Of a stretch of 64,000 nucleotides of DNA, positions 18,636-26,844 are shown in pieces. The stretch lies in NCBI GenBank assembly GCA_026707585.1, contig JAPOWQ010000040.1, forward strand, positions 1 through 64,000, given 5' to 3'. How positions within the stretch are numbered: position 1 is the first letter of the stretch; each line of letters begins with the position of its first letter. The notes under the pieces were generated by a model. That model did not search any database and was not told where the DNA came from. It worked only from the letters and a program-made list of their open reading frames with translations. Both the position numbers and the translations under genes were made by a program. This DNA comes from Chloroflexota bacterium. Its GTDB lineage: Bacteria > Chloroflexota > UBA11872.

Positions 18636-19865
18636 GTGTACGCCGCCTACATCGCGCCGTTCGGGTTTGCACCGAAGAACACGACGGGTCGACGTGTGAT
18701 GCCGATGGCGCGCGCCGCCGCCGCGGTGGGCCATCGGGTGCGCGTGATCGTGCCCCCGTACGACGATCCGGCCACCTACGGTCGCCGGTGGGAAGAGGAC
18801 GGGGTGGAGGTCACGTGCCTGTCACGTCCGCGGTTCGATGGCACGGTCGTGATCGGCGCGGCCTGGACGCAGTGGCGGCTGGCGAGGGCTGCGGCGGACC
18901 TGGTGGGGCAATGGCAGCCGGACCTCGTGCATGTCTTCAAGCCGAAGGCGGTGTCCGGGTTGGCGCAGGTGCTGATTGCTCGACGCAAGGACCGGCCGGC
19001 CCTGGTGCTGGATCTGGACGACTGGGAAGGCCGAGACGGGTGGAGCCGGAACGAGGCATATGCGCGGCCGTTGGTCGAGCTATTTGAGGTCCAGGAGCGC
19101 ATGGGGATGCAGCGGTGCGACGCCTTCACGGCGGCCAGCCGGCTGCTGGCCGAGCGAGCCGGCAGGGTCGCGGCGAGCCGCCCGGCGCTGCACCTTCCGA
19201 ACGGGTTTGATCCGGCGGCATACGCGGCGTGGGCGCCGGATCGCGTCGGTAGCGCGTTTCGCCGGTCGCTGGGCGTTGGGAGCGGCGCGTCGCTGATCCT
19301 GATATATACGCGGTTCTTCGACTACGGCCTGGAAGCCTGGGCGCAGGTTATCCGCGGCATCGCGGAGCGGTCACCGACGGCGCGCTTCCTGGTGCTTGGG
19401 GCCGGCAAGTTTGGACAGGAGCGTGACCTGGCCGCGGACATGCGGGTCTCGGGACTGGCCGAGCGCATGTCGTTCCTGGGCTGGTTGCCGTTTGCGGACA
19501 TACCATCGGCGCTGGCGGCCGCGGACCTGGCGCTGATGCCGCTGGCGGACACGGTGGCGAATCGAGCCAAGTGCTCGCCGCGCTACATCGACCTGATGTA
19601 CGCGGGGGTTCCGGTGGTCACGACGCCGATAGGCGAGGCGCTGACCTATATCCGGGACGGAGAGACCGGATATGTCGCAGCCGACGCCTCGCCGGCGGCG
19701 GTTACCGCGGCCGTGCTGCGGGCACTGGCGGCCGAGGGGACGACGGAGGTGCGGCGGAGAGCGCGAGCGCGGGCCATCGACGAGCTTTCGTGGGAGCGGC
19801 TAACGGCACCGCTGACCGGGCTGTACGAAGGTGCGGTTGCGAGGGCCGCGTCAGGGCGCGCCTAG
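18636..19865 (+). CDS. Family-4-type glycosyltransferase
   Basis: A 409-residue GT-B fold glycosyltransferase. It begins VYAAYIAPFGFAPKNTTGRRV with GTG at 18636, four bases after the stop of the YfhO-like gene. The nucleotide-sugar half has LILIYTRFFDYGLEAWAQVI, FLVLGAGKFGQE, MSFLGWLPFADIPSALAAADL and the acidic region AGVPVVTTPIGEALTYIRDGETGY. It would act at the cytoplasmic side, possibly building the saccharide that the preceding membrane protein uses. The reading frame stays open upstream of 18636, but that part is a shadow of the preceding gene. Confidence 0.8.
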   Translation: MYAAYIAPFGFAPKNTTGRRVMPMARAAAAVGHRVRVIVPPYDDPATYGRRWEEDGVEVTCLSRPRFDGTVVIGAAWTQWRLARAAADLVGQWQPDLVHVFKPKAVSGLAQVLIARRKDRPALVLDLDDWEGRDGWSRNEAYARPLVELFEVQERMGMQRCDAFTAASRLLAERAGRVAASRPALHLPNGFDPAAYAAWAPDRVGSAFRRSLGVGSGASLILIYTRFFDYGLEAWAQVIRGIAERSPTARFLVLGAGKFGQERDLAADMRVSGLAERMSFLGWLPFADIPSALAAADLALMPLADTVANRAKCSPRYIDLMYAGVPVVTTPIGEALTYIRDGETGYVAADASPAAVTAAVLRALAAEGTTEVRRRARARAIDELSWERLTAPLTGLYEGAVARAASGRA

Positions 19866-21242
19866 TCAGTTGATAGGCGCCGTCCGCACTGCTTCCGGCG
19901 TGGGCCCGGGCTGAGGGGTGGGGGTTGCGGTGGCGACGGCCCCGCCCGGCCCAATCAGGGCCTGGCCCTGGGGCGCCGGTAGCTCGCCGACCTGACGCTG
20001 CAACTCCACGGTCAAGACTGGCGGGGTGACCTGGGTGATTTCGATTCCCGGCGGGACGGTGATTACCGGTCGAAGCTGATGGCGACCGGGGCTGAGGTTC
20101 GACAGATCCAACTCGGCCACGATGTCGCCGGCGCGCAGTTCCTGCAAGGTTTCGACCGACCCGCCGACGACCACCTGGACGGAGGGTTGCGAAACCGCGG
20201 CCGACAAGTTGGGATCAAGGTTGACGGCGACGGCGGCGACCTGAATGGTGGTGGTGTCGGCCAACGGTTCGACGACGACGACGACGGCCGCAGTCGGCAC
20301 TCCGCTCAGGAGCAAGACGCCGACCGGGTTGGCGAAGGCGACGCTGCCCTCAACGTCGCCGCGCGCGCCCTCGATGTCGAGCGGGAGCGTGCTGACGGTA
20401 TTGACCCGCTCGATGTCCTCGGGCTGGCCCTGGATTTCGACGGTGGTCGGCACTACGCTGATTTCGCGGACGAAGAAGCCGGGGGCGACAGCGCCCGCGA
20501 GTTCGGCCAGGACCGGCACTCGCTTGCGGCTGGTGATGCGAGCGATCGGCACGCGGACTTCGGCGGTCTGCGGCTCGAGGCGGACGTTCTCGACTTCATT
20601 GCCGCTGCGGTCGGTGGGCACCAGCAGGGCCTGGGTGGAGACGTCGGACGTCGCGCCTTCAAGGGTCAGGTTAACGATCACGGACGCCACCTGGTCGACG
20701 TCCGAGGCTCCGCCGCTGACCCGGATGCTGGCCGGGCTGGACACGACATTGTTGAGGTCGGCGCTGAAGCCGACCGCCGGCGCGCTCTCGAGTCGGGCGG
20801 TTACTTCAAAGGCACGGACTTCGAACGGGTCGATTTGCACGGTGACGGTTTCGGGCGTGACGCGAACAACCTCCATTGCCGCGTCCGCGACGGCTACTTC
20901 CACGGGAAGCTGATGGACGCCGGAGCCGATGCCGGCCAGGTTCACGCGGGCTGAGAAGTCGCGGACGGTCAGTCGCCCGAGGTTCTCGCGTGGCCCGCCC
21001 ACGGTTACGCGCACCGGCTGGATTTGGCTGGCCAATACCAGGCTCGGGCCAAGGTTGACGTCGTCGACCTGGATGTCGTCGTCGATCAAGTCCTGGATGT
21101 TGGGGTTCTGCTCGAGCGTCCAGACCACCCACACGAGCGCTGAAAGGGCCAGCGCCACCAGGAATCGAACACCGAGCGTGCGAACGAAGAAACGGCGCGC
21201 CAGGATGATGCGTCGCGCGCGGCGGCGGCGCGTGGCGTTCAC
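19866..21242 (-). CDS. YbbR-domain protein (CdaR-like)
   Basis: A 458-residue protein with an Arg-rich N-terminus, one membrane segment (about residues 28-45, FLVALALSALVWVVW) and four or so tandem YbbR repeats outside the membrane, recognisable by recurring VTVGGP..., IRVSGG..., VEIQGQPEDIE and VQVVVGG. CdaR-type proteins modulate the diadenylate cyclase encoded with them. Its start overlaps the cyclase stop by four bases (ATGA), so the pair is one operon. It converges end to end with the glycosyltransferase gene. Confidence 0.85.
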   Translation of the reverse strand: MNATRRRRARRIILARRFFVRTLGVRFLVALALSALVWVVWTLEQNPNIQDLIDDDIQVDDVNLGPSLVLASQIQPVRVTVGGPRENLGRLTVRDFSARVNLAGIGSGVHQLPVEVAVADAAMEVVRVTPETVTVQIDPFEVRAFEVTARLESAPAVGFSADLNNVVSSPASIRVSGGASDVDQVASVIVNLTLEGATSDVSTQALLVPTDRSGNEVENVRLEPQTAEVRVPIARITSRKRVPVLAELAGAVAPGFFVREISVVPTTVEIQGQPEDIERVNTVSTLPLDIEGARGDVEGSVAFANPVGVLLLSGVPTAAVVVVVEPLADTTTIQVAAVAVNLDPNLSAAVSQPSVQVVVGGSVETLQELRAGDIVAELDLSNLSPGRHQLRPVITVPPGIEITQVTPPVLTVELQRQVGELPAPQGQALIGPGGAVATATPTPQPGPTPEAVRTAPIN

Positions 21243-22072
21243 CTACTGCGGGATATCCAGGCGGGCAGACCCTGCAGGCCGGCGCCGCGCGTTTGAACTC
21301 GCAACGCCGTCTCGAGGCGGCGGCGCAACTGGTCCGGCGTGAGGTGACGTTCGAGCCGTCCGTCCACGGCCATCGAGATTCCGCCGGTCTCCTCGGAAAT
21401 GATCACCGCAATGGCATCCGTGGCTTCGGTGATGCCCAGGCCGGCCCGGTGTCGAGTGCCAACATGATCCTGCGGGCCCAGTTCATCGCTCAGGGGCAGC
21501 ATGACGTGCGCGGCTACCACCTCCATGCCGTTGACCAGGATGGCGCCGTCGTGCAGTTCGGAACCGGGATGGAAGACCGTGACCAAGAGGTTGCGCGAGA
21601 GACTGGCTTCCAGGCGGGTTCCGGTGCCGGCGTATTCGTCCAGTCCACCTTGGCGCTGGATGACAATCAGGGCGCCCCACAACCGGGCCGACAATTCCTC
21701 TGCCGACCCGACCACGGAGTCAATCATCAGTTGCGTCTGCTCGGTTGTCACGATTCCAAATGGATGTGCGACGAGCGTCCCGGTTCGGCCGACTCGCTCC
21801 AGCAGTCGACGCAACTCAGGCTGGAAGACCACGATGAGGGCGAATGTTGCCACCAGCAATCCCTGGTCCAGGATCCAGTTGATGAGCTCAAGCTGGAGTA
21901 CGCGACCGATGACGAACAAACCGACAGCCACGACCACCAGGCCGCGGAGAAGCTGATCGGCCTGGGTTCCCCGAATCAGCGAGAGCACGGCGTTGAAGAG
22001 GAGGGCGACGAGCAGAATCTGAATGGCGGCGCCAAAGTCGAACTCACCTGCAAGGTACTCAAGCTGTTCCAC
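21239..22072 (-). CDS. cdaA: Diadenylate cyclase (CdaA type)
   Basis: A 277-residue membrane enzyme that makes c-di-AMP from two ATP. Three N-terminal membrane segments (about residues 14-32, 43-58, 66-85) precede the DAC domain. The catalytic motifs are ELHDGAILVNG (DGA) and GTRHRAGLGITE (RHR). The length fits CdaA. It is translationally coupled to the YbbR-domain gene. In other bacteria c-di-AMP controls potassium, osmotic balance and wall integrity; the targets here are unknown. Confidence 0.92.
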   Translation of the reverse strand: MEQLEYLAGEFDFGAAIQILLVALLFNAVLSLIRGTQADQLLRGLVVVAVGLFVIGRVLQLELINWILDQGLLVATFALIVVFQPELRRLLERVGRTGTLVAHPFGIVTTEQTQLMIDSVVGSAEELSARLWGALIVIQRQGGLDEYAGTGTRLEASLSRNLLVTVFHPGSELHDGAILVNGMEVVAAHVMLPLSDELGPQDHVGTRHRAGLGITEATDAIAVIISEETGGISMAVDGRLERHLTPDQLRRRLETALRVQTRGAGLQGLPAWISRSR

Positions 22073-22113
22073 TGGAGCCGCTTATCGTCAACGCCGACGG
22101 TATTTCAGTCTAC

Positions 22114-23094
22114 CTACGCTCCCAACTCGTCGAACGCCGCGTCACCCCGCATGATGGCCACCAACAGCGCCTTCTGCGTATGCAGTCGGTTTTCGGCCTG
22201 ATCGAACACCACCGACTGGGGGCCGTCGAGGACGGCATCGGTAACCTCGTCGCCCCGGTGGGCCGGGAGACAGTGCATGAAGATGGCGCTGGGGCCGGCC
22301 ACGGCCATCATGTCCTCGTCCACGCGGAAGGGAGCGAAAATGTCGCGGCGCTCCGCAGCCTCGTGTTCCAGGCCCATGCTGACCCAGGCGTCGGTATACA
22401 CCACCTCGGCGTCGCTGACGGCGGCCTGCGGGTCGTTGCCAATCTCGATGCCGCCGCCGGCGTCCTCGGCGATTTCCTGCGCGCGTTCCAGGATGTCCTC
22501 GTCGGGCTCGTAGCCTTCGGGCGAGGCGACGCGGACGTGCATGCCCGCTAACGCCCCGGCAAACAGCAACGAGTTGCAGACGTTGAAGCCGTCGCCGACG
22601 TAGGCCAGGCTCCGGCCGGCGAGTCCGCCCAGGTGCTCGCGCATGGTCAGCACATCCGCCAGCGCCTGGCAGGGGTGGGTGAGGTCGCTGAGACCGTTGA
22701 TCACGGGAATGTCGGCCCAGGCGGCCAATTCCTCAAGGGTGCGGTGCGCGTAGACGCGGGCCATGAGCGCGTCGACCCAGCGTTCCAAGTTGCGGGCGAT
22801 GTCGGGGATCGACTCGCGGACGCCGATCTGGGTGTGCTCATTCATCAGGTCGACCGCGAAGCCGCCGAGCTGCGACATGCCAACCATGAAGGTGGTGCGG
22901 GTGCGCAGGGACGCTTTCTCGAAGAGCATGGCGAGGCTGCGGCCGGCCAGGAGCGGATGCGGCCGGCCGTTGGCCTGCATGTCCTTGAGCTGCGAGGCGC
23001 GGTCCAGCAGGCGCCGGAGCTGGTCGGGTGAAAGATCGGCCAGCGTCAGGAAGTCCTGCCCGCGAAGGTCAGTTGTGGTTGCGTGGAGGGTCAA
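22114..23094 (-). CDS. argF: Ornithine carbamoyltransferase
   Basis: A 326-residue enzyme forming citrulline from ornithine and carbamoyl phosphate in arginine synthesis. The carbamoyl-phosphate site SLRTRT (residues about 57-62), DLTHPCQALADVLT, and the ornithine-binding FMHCLPAHRGDEVT are all intact. The start codon overlaps the upstream SpoIID gene by four bases. No other arg genes are in the window. Confidence 0.92.
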   Translation of the reverse strand: MTLHATTTDLRGQDFLTLADLSPDQLRRLLDRASQLKDMQANGRPHPLLAGRSLAMLFEKASLRTRTTFMVGMSQLGGFAVDLMNEHTQIGVRESIPDIARNLERWVDALMARVYAHRTLEELAAWADIPVINGLSDLTHPCQALADVLTMREHLGGLAGRSLAYVGDGFNVCNSLLFAGALAGMHVRVASPEGYEPDEDILERAQEIAEDAGGGIEIGNDPQAAVSDAEVVYTDAWVSMGLEHEAAERRDIFAPFRVDEDMMAVAGPSAIFMHCLPAHRGDEVTDAVLDGPQSVVFDQAENRLHTQKALLVAIMRGDAAFDELGA

Positions 23095-24920
23095 TAGACG
23101 TGCTCGAAGTCGATGCCGGTGTAGTAAGCGGCCAGGATCTGCTCGCCGTTGGCCCCGGCCGCGGCCATGGCATTGGCGCTGCGCAGCGGAAGTCCGATTC
23201 CATGGCCGAGCAATGATTGCCCGCGGCTATACGGATCGTCGACTGCTACGGCCCAGGGTTTGACGGGTCCGCCCCATTCTTCATGCCAACTGCGGGTTCG
23301 GCCGTCGGCGCGCGAAAAGTAGACGGCGTGGATGGTACTGCCCTCATAGGTGAGTACGCAGCCTCGCGTGTCGTGGATGGCGTCCCGCAGGCGGGTGCCC
23401 GAGAGTTCGCGCGCGTAACCGTGATACACCTGATCGCGGGTATACAGCGTGGGGGTATGGCGGGTGGAGGCCGCCACGTCGAACAGAGCGCCGCGTGCCC
23501 GGCGGGGGCCGCGGACCGTATAGGCGTAGGTCCGAAAAGCGATGGCCGATGCGCGCAGGGCTTCCCAGGGAATGTTGTCGTTCTGCTCCACGAGGCCGGA
23601 GAGGTAGTCGTCCATCGGCAGGGTGTTGACGACCCAGGCGCTGCGGTAGTTGGCCAGCCAGGCGAACTCCATCGAGCCGCGGTAGGTCCGCTGGGGGGCC
23701 GTTTCCTCAAGGCGCAACAGGGACCCTTCGACAGGGTCGATGAGCACTTTGCCAACGGTCTGGATCCGGGAACCGTCCGGCAGGTCGAGCACGTGCGTCG
23801 CGTTTGGGATGTCGCGGCGGATGGCGATGCGCTCGTCCTGGTTAAGCCTGGCAAGTACCGCGCCGCCTTCGTCGCGGACTTCCAGGCCGGCGGTCGAAAA
23901 AATCGTGGCCTGGTGGACGCCCGGGTTGTCGTCGCTGATGTCGAGGAGGCCGACCCTAACGTCCGGCATGGGCAGGCGGGCGGGCGCATGGATGATTGGC
24001 GCCTGGACGGCCAGGGCGGTGAACCACTCGCCGCGGATCTTCAAGTCCGGCTGTAGCCGATAGGGGCCGGGGGCCGCGGGCATCTGCACAGCTATGTCTG
24101 TGGTGACGGATCCGCCCGGCGCCACGTCGTTGGGTAGCGAAACCGGGGCGGGTGTGGCGCGAGTGGATGGGCTGTTGGAGTCAGCCCAGCGCAAGCCGAC
24201 GGTGACGGCCTCGGCGCCGCCGGACGTCCAGGTGTCGTCACCGGTGTTGGTGACCGTGAGCCTGAGCGAAGCCGAGGCGCCTGGCGGATGCGGCTCAACA
24301 GGATCAATGGCGTAGCCGGCGTCAATCCCGTCGTTCAGGGTCTCAAGGTAGGTGCGGCCGAGCGGTTCGATCTGGATGGGGACGGCGCGAGTCGCCAAGA
24401 AACTCAGCTTGCCCCGTTGGAAGAACTGGGCGGTGACACCGCCGGCCTCGGGCACTTCCTCGGAGATCGGCAGCCCAAGCAGATCGGTCCTGCCGAGGCG
24501 GTTCCAAAACTCCAGGAAGCCGAAGCGAACCGAGTGGCGGGTCTGCCAGATGTATTCCACGGTCGTCTCGCTGCGAAACGGGGCGATCTGGTGAAAGAAG
24601 CGACCTCCCGAGACCAGTTCTCCCAGCAGCGCGGGTTGTACCTCGTAGTCCGTGCCGGCGTTCTCGGGCCAGTGCTCGAGCAGGAAATTGGCGAAGAGTT
24701 GCGCTGAGCGGCCGTTGCGTTGGAAACGCTCGGTGAGTGGATCGCCGGTGATTGCGACGCCGCCAACGCGTGCTACGAACGTGGTGAAGATGGGGTCGAC
24801 GGCGGCGTTGGCCACGCCGGAGACTTCGGCCAGGACGCGTGCGGCCGGTCCCGCGGCCAGGCCGGCAGCGCCAACGGCGGCCGCACGTCCGAATCTCCGT
24901 CGTGAGAGTTGTCGAGGCAT
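23091..24920 (-). CDS. SpoIID/LytB-domain protein with Tat-like signal
   Basis: A 609-residue exported protein. The start MPRQLSRRRFGRAAAVGAAGLA carries a twin-arginine-type signal, so I chose the ATG at 24920 over one at 24986. A middle region (about 190-330) looks like a beta-sandwich. The C-terminal 230 residues form a SpoIID domain with DDYLSGLVEQNDNIPWEALRASAIAFRTYA, RGCVLTYEG and HGIGLPLRSANAMA. SpoIID proteins cleave denuded glycan strands; LytB-type relatives act in wall remodelling. This is not evidence of sporulation. It overlaps argF by four bases. Confidence 0.78.
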   Translation of the reverse strand: MPRQLSRRRFGRAAAVGAAGLAAGPAARVLAEVSGVANAAVDPIFTTFVARVGGVAITGDPLTERFQRNGRSAQLFANFLLEHWPENAGTDYEVQPALLGELVSGGRFFHQIAPFRSETTVEYIWQTRHSVRFGFLEFWNRLGRTDLLGLPISEEVPEAGGVTAQFFQRGKLSFLATRAVPIQIEPLGRTYLETLNDGIDAGYAIDPVEPHPPGASASLRLTVTNTGDDTWTSGGAEAVTVGLRWADSNSPSTRATPAPVSLPNDVAPGGSVTTDIAVQMPAAPGPYRLQPDLKIRGEWFTALAVQAPIIHAPARLPMPDVRVGLLDISDDNPGVHQATIFSTAGLEVRDEGGAVLARLNQDERIAIRRDIPNATHVLDLPDGSRIQTVGKVLIDPVEGSLLRLEETAPQRTYRGSMEFAWLANYRSAWVVNTLPMDDYLSGLVEQNDNIPWEALRASAIAFRTYAYTVRGPRRARGALFDVAASTRHTPTLYTRDQVYHGYARELSGTRLRDAIHDTRGCVLTYEGSTIHAVYFSRADGRTRSWHEEWGGPVKPWAVAVDDPYSRGQSLLGHGIGLPLRSANAMAAAGANGEQILAAYYTGIDFEHVY

Positions 24921-25071
24921 AGACGACCAGCGTAACGGGTGAAGGGGGTGTGTGGTGTTACAGACCTCACCTTCGCAGGCAGCCAATTCCAGGTGCTGGC
25001 GTGAGTCGGCAGGGTCCCGGCGATTGGCCGCCGTGCTCCGAGTGCCAGATTAACGGGGGCATACTGACGAG

Positions 25072-26250
25072 GTGACGCAGGCCGCCCATTCTCGAATCTA
25101 TCTCGATCACGCCGCCACGACGCCCCTGGATCCAGCGGTGTTTGAGGTCATGCGCCCCTATCTCTGGTCCGAGGCTGGTAACCCGTCGAGCGTGCATGCC
25201 GCCGGGCGCCAGGCGCGCGAGGCCGTAGACCGGGCACGCGAACAGGTCGCCAGCGTGCTGGGCTGCAGGCCCGGCGAGGTGATCTTTACGAGCGGCGGAA
25301 CCGAAGCGGACAACCTGGCCGTGATCGGGCTGGCGCTGGCCGAAACGGGGCGAGGTCGCCACATCCTGACCACGGCCATTGAGCATCACGCGGTGCTGTT
25401 TGCGGCGCGCTCGCTGCGGTCCCGCGGATTCGAGGTGACGGAGCTTGCCGTTGATCAGGCTGGCCGGGTCGATCCGGCCAACCTGGAAACCGCCGTTCGT
25501 CCAATCACAACGCTCGTGAGCATCGGTCTGGCGAATAACGAAATCGGGACAATCCAGGACGTTCCGACGCTTGCGGGGATCGCGCAGGGGGCGGGCGCGC
25601 GCGTGCACACGGACGCGGTGCAGGCCGTGGGCCAACTCGACATAAATGTTGATCGACTTGGCGTTGACCTGTTAAGTTTGTCCGCGCACAAGCTCTACGG
25701 ACCCAAAGGGGTCGGCGCGTTGTACGTGCGCGAGGGTGTGAACGTGGAGCGGCGGGCCTTTGGCGGCGCGCAGGAACGCGACCGCCGAGCGGGGACCGAG
25801 AACGTGCCGGGAATCGTTGGGCTGGGCGAAGCCGTGATGCGCGCCGAGGCCGAACGCGAACAACGGACCGCGCACATGCGGCGGATGAGCGCGGCGCTCG
25901 TGCAGCGGGTGACGGCCGGGTGCTCAGAGGTACGGGTGATGGGCGATCCGGAGCGGCGGCTGCCCGCGTTCGCGCCGTTTGCGTTTGCGGATATCAACGC
26001 CGAGTCCCTGCTGATTCGGCTGGACCTGGAAGGAATCGCCGTCTCAACGGGGGCGGCGTGTACCTCGGGCTCGCTGGAGCCGTCGCACGTGATCGAGGCG
26101 CTGGGACTGCCCGAGGGATTCCGGCGCGGTTCGCTGCGCTGCACGGTGGGCCGGGGAACCACGCTGGACGAGGTCTCGCGGGCAGGCGAGGCGATCGTTC
26201 GGCACGTACGGACGCTGCGAGCCGTAGCCGCGGCGTCGGGAGTCGCGTAG
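25072..26250 (+). CDS. Cysteine desulfurase (IscS/NifS family)
   Basis: A 392-residue PLP enzyme that moves sulfur from cysteine to Fe-S cluster or thio-modification pathways. IYLDHAATTPLDP opens the protein; the PLP-stacking His is in TTAIEHHAVL, the Schiff-base Lys in LSLSAHKLYGPKG (about residue 206), and the active-site Cys in STGAACTSGSLEPSH (about 327). It starts with GTG at 25072. It is a general-type desulfurase; no scaffold (iscU/sufU) or thiI/mnmA gene is adjacent. Confidence 0.9.
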   Translation: MTQAAHSRIYLDHAATTPLDPAVFEVMRPYLWSEAGNPSSVHAAGRQAREAVDRAREQVASVLGCRPGEVIFTSGGTEADNLAVIGLALAETGRGRHILTTAIEHHAVLFAARSLRSRGFEVTELAVDQAGRVDPANLETAVRPITTLVSIGLANNEIGTIQDVPTLAGIAQGAGARVHTDAVQAVGQLDINVDRLGVDLLSLSAHKLYGPKGVGALYVREGVNVERRAFGGAQERDRRAGTENVPGIVGLGEAVMRAEAEREQRTAHMRRMSAALVQRVTAGCSEVRVMGDPERRLPAFAPFAFADINAESLLIRLDLEGIAVSTGAACTSGSLEPSHVIEALGLPEGFRRGSLRCTVGRGTTLDEVSRAGEAIVRHVRTLRAVAAASGVA

Positions 26251-26252
26251 AC

Positions 26253-26519
26253 GTGGATGTGTTGTTTGTCGTTCCACCGTCCGTTTACCTGGGATTGCTG
26301 CTGGCCACGTTTGTCAGCTTTACGTTTCACGCGGTGATGGGCCGGCGGCAGAATTCGGGGTTCTTCTACCTGCCGTTTGGGGTGGCCGGGTTCGCGGGCG
26401 GCGCGCTAGCGGCCGGCGCGATTGGCGCCACGTACATGGCTATTGGCGGCCTACCGATCCTCGGCGCGTTCGTCGGGTGTTTGGTGGGCCTGCTGGTCGC
26501 ACATCTGGTCCTGACATGA
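26253..26519 (+). CDS. Small hydrophobic membrane protein
   Basis: An 88-residue protein starting with GTG two bases after the cysteine desulfurase stop. Three hydrophobic stretches are visible (about residues 5-25, 37-55 and 65-85) with glycine and alanine pairs, and a basic loop MGRRQ between the first two. I do not recognise a family. The tight spacing suggests co-translation with the desulfurase. Confidence 0.65.
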   Translation: MDVLFVVPPSVYLGLLLATFVSFTFHAVMGRRQNSGFFYLPFGVAGFAGGALAAGAIGATYMAIGGLPILGAFVGCLVGLLVAHLVLT

Positions 26520-26620
26520 GCGCGCCCTGGGTGCGCATCCGTTTGGCCGCAGACTCGCCGTTGCCTTACGGGAAACTGTGCTAGCTTTTTCGGGCACAGC
26601 GGACTCCAGGGAGTCGGACA

Positions 26621-26740
26621 GTGGTTGTCCGATTGGCCAAGCTGGTCCTGGGGTTTCTGATCGGGGTGACCGCCGGGTACGCGCTGAGCGTGATGCGACC
26701 CGCGGCCGAGCCCGATCAACCGACGGAGGACTTCCCATAG
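26621..26740 (+). CDS. Tiny single-pass membrane protein
   Basis: A 39-codon frame starting with GTG. VVVRLAKLVLGFLIGVTAGYAL forms one membrane helix with a basic start, followed by a short acidic tail ending EDFP. AGGGAG about six bases upstream is a possible ribosome binding site, and TAGCTT (26582-26587) is a possible -10. The form (one helix with a GxxxxG-like face) resembles small YtxH-like proteins. I do not recognise a family; it could be missed by automatic annotation. Confidence 0.5.
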   Translation: MVVRLAKLVLGFLIGVTAGYALSVMRPAAEPDQPTEDFP

Positions 26741-26844
26741 CGCAGGCATAACCCACGGCTCGCACGTTTTCTAAGGCTGATTGGGAGGCAGCTTCCATCG
26801 GTCTTTCTTTGTTTTGTGGGCCCGGCCGGCCTGGGGACGACCCG

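Noticed and set aside
23091-24920. Evidence for sporulation from the SpoIID domain
   Set aside because: SpoIID/LytB domains are widespread in non-sporulating bacteria and no other sporulation gene is in the window.
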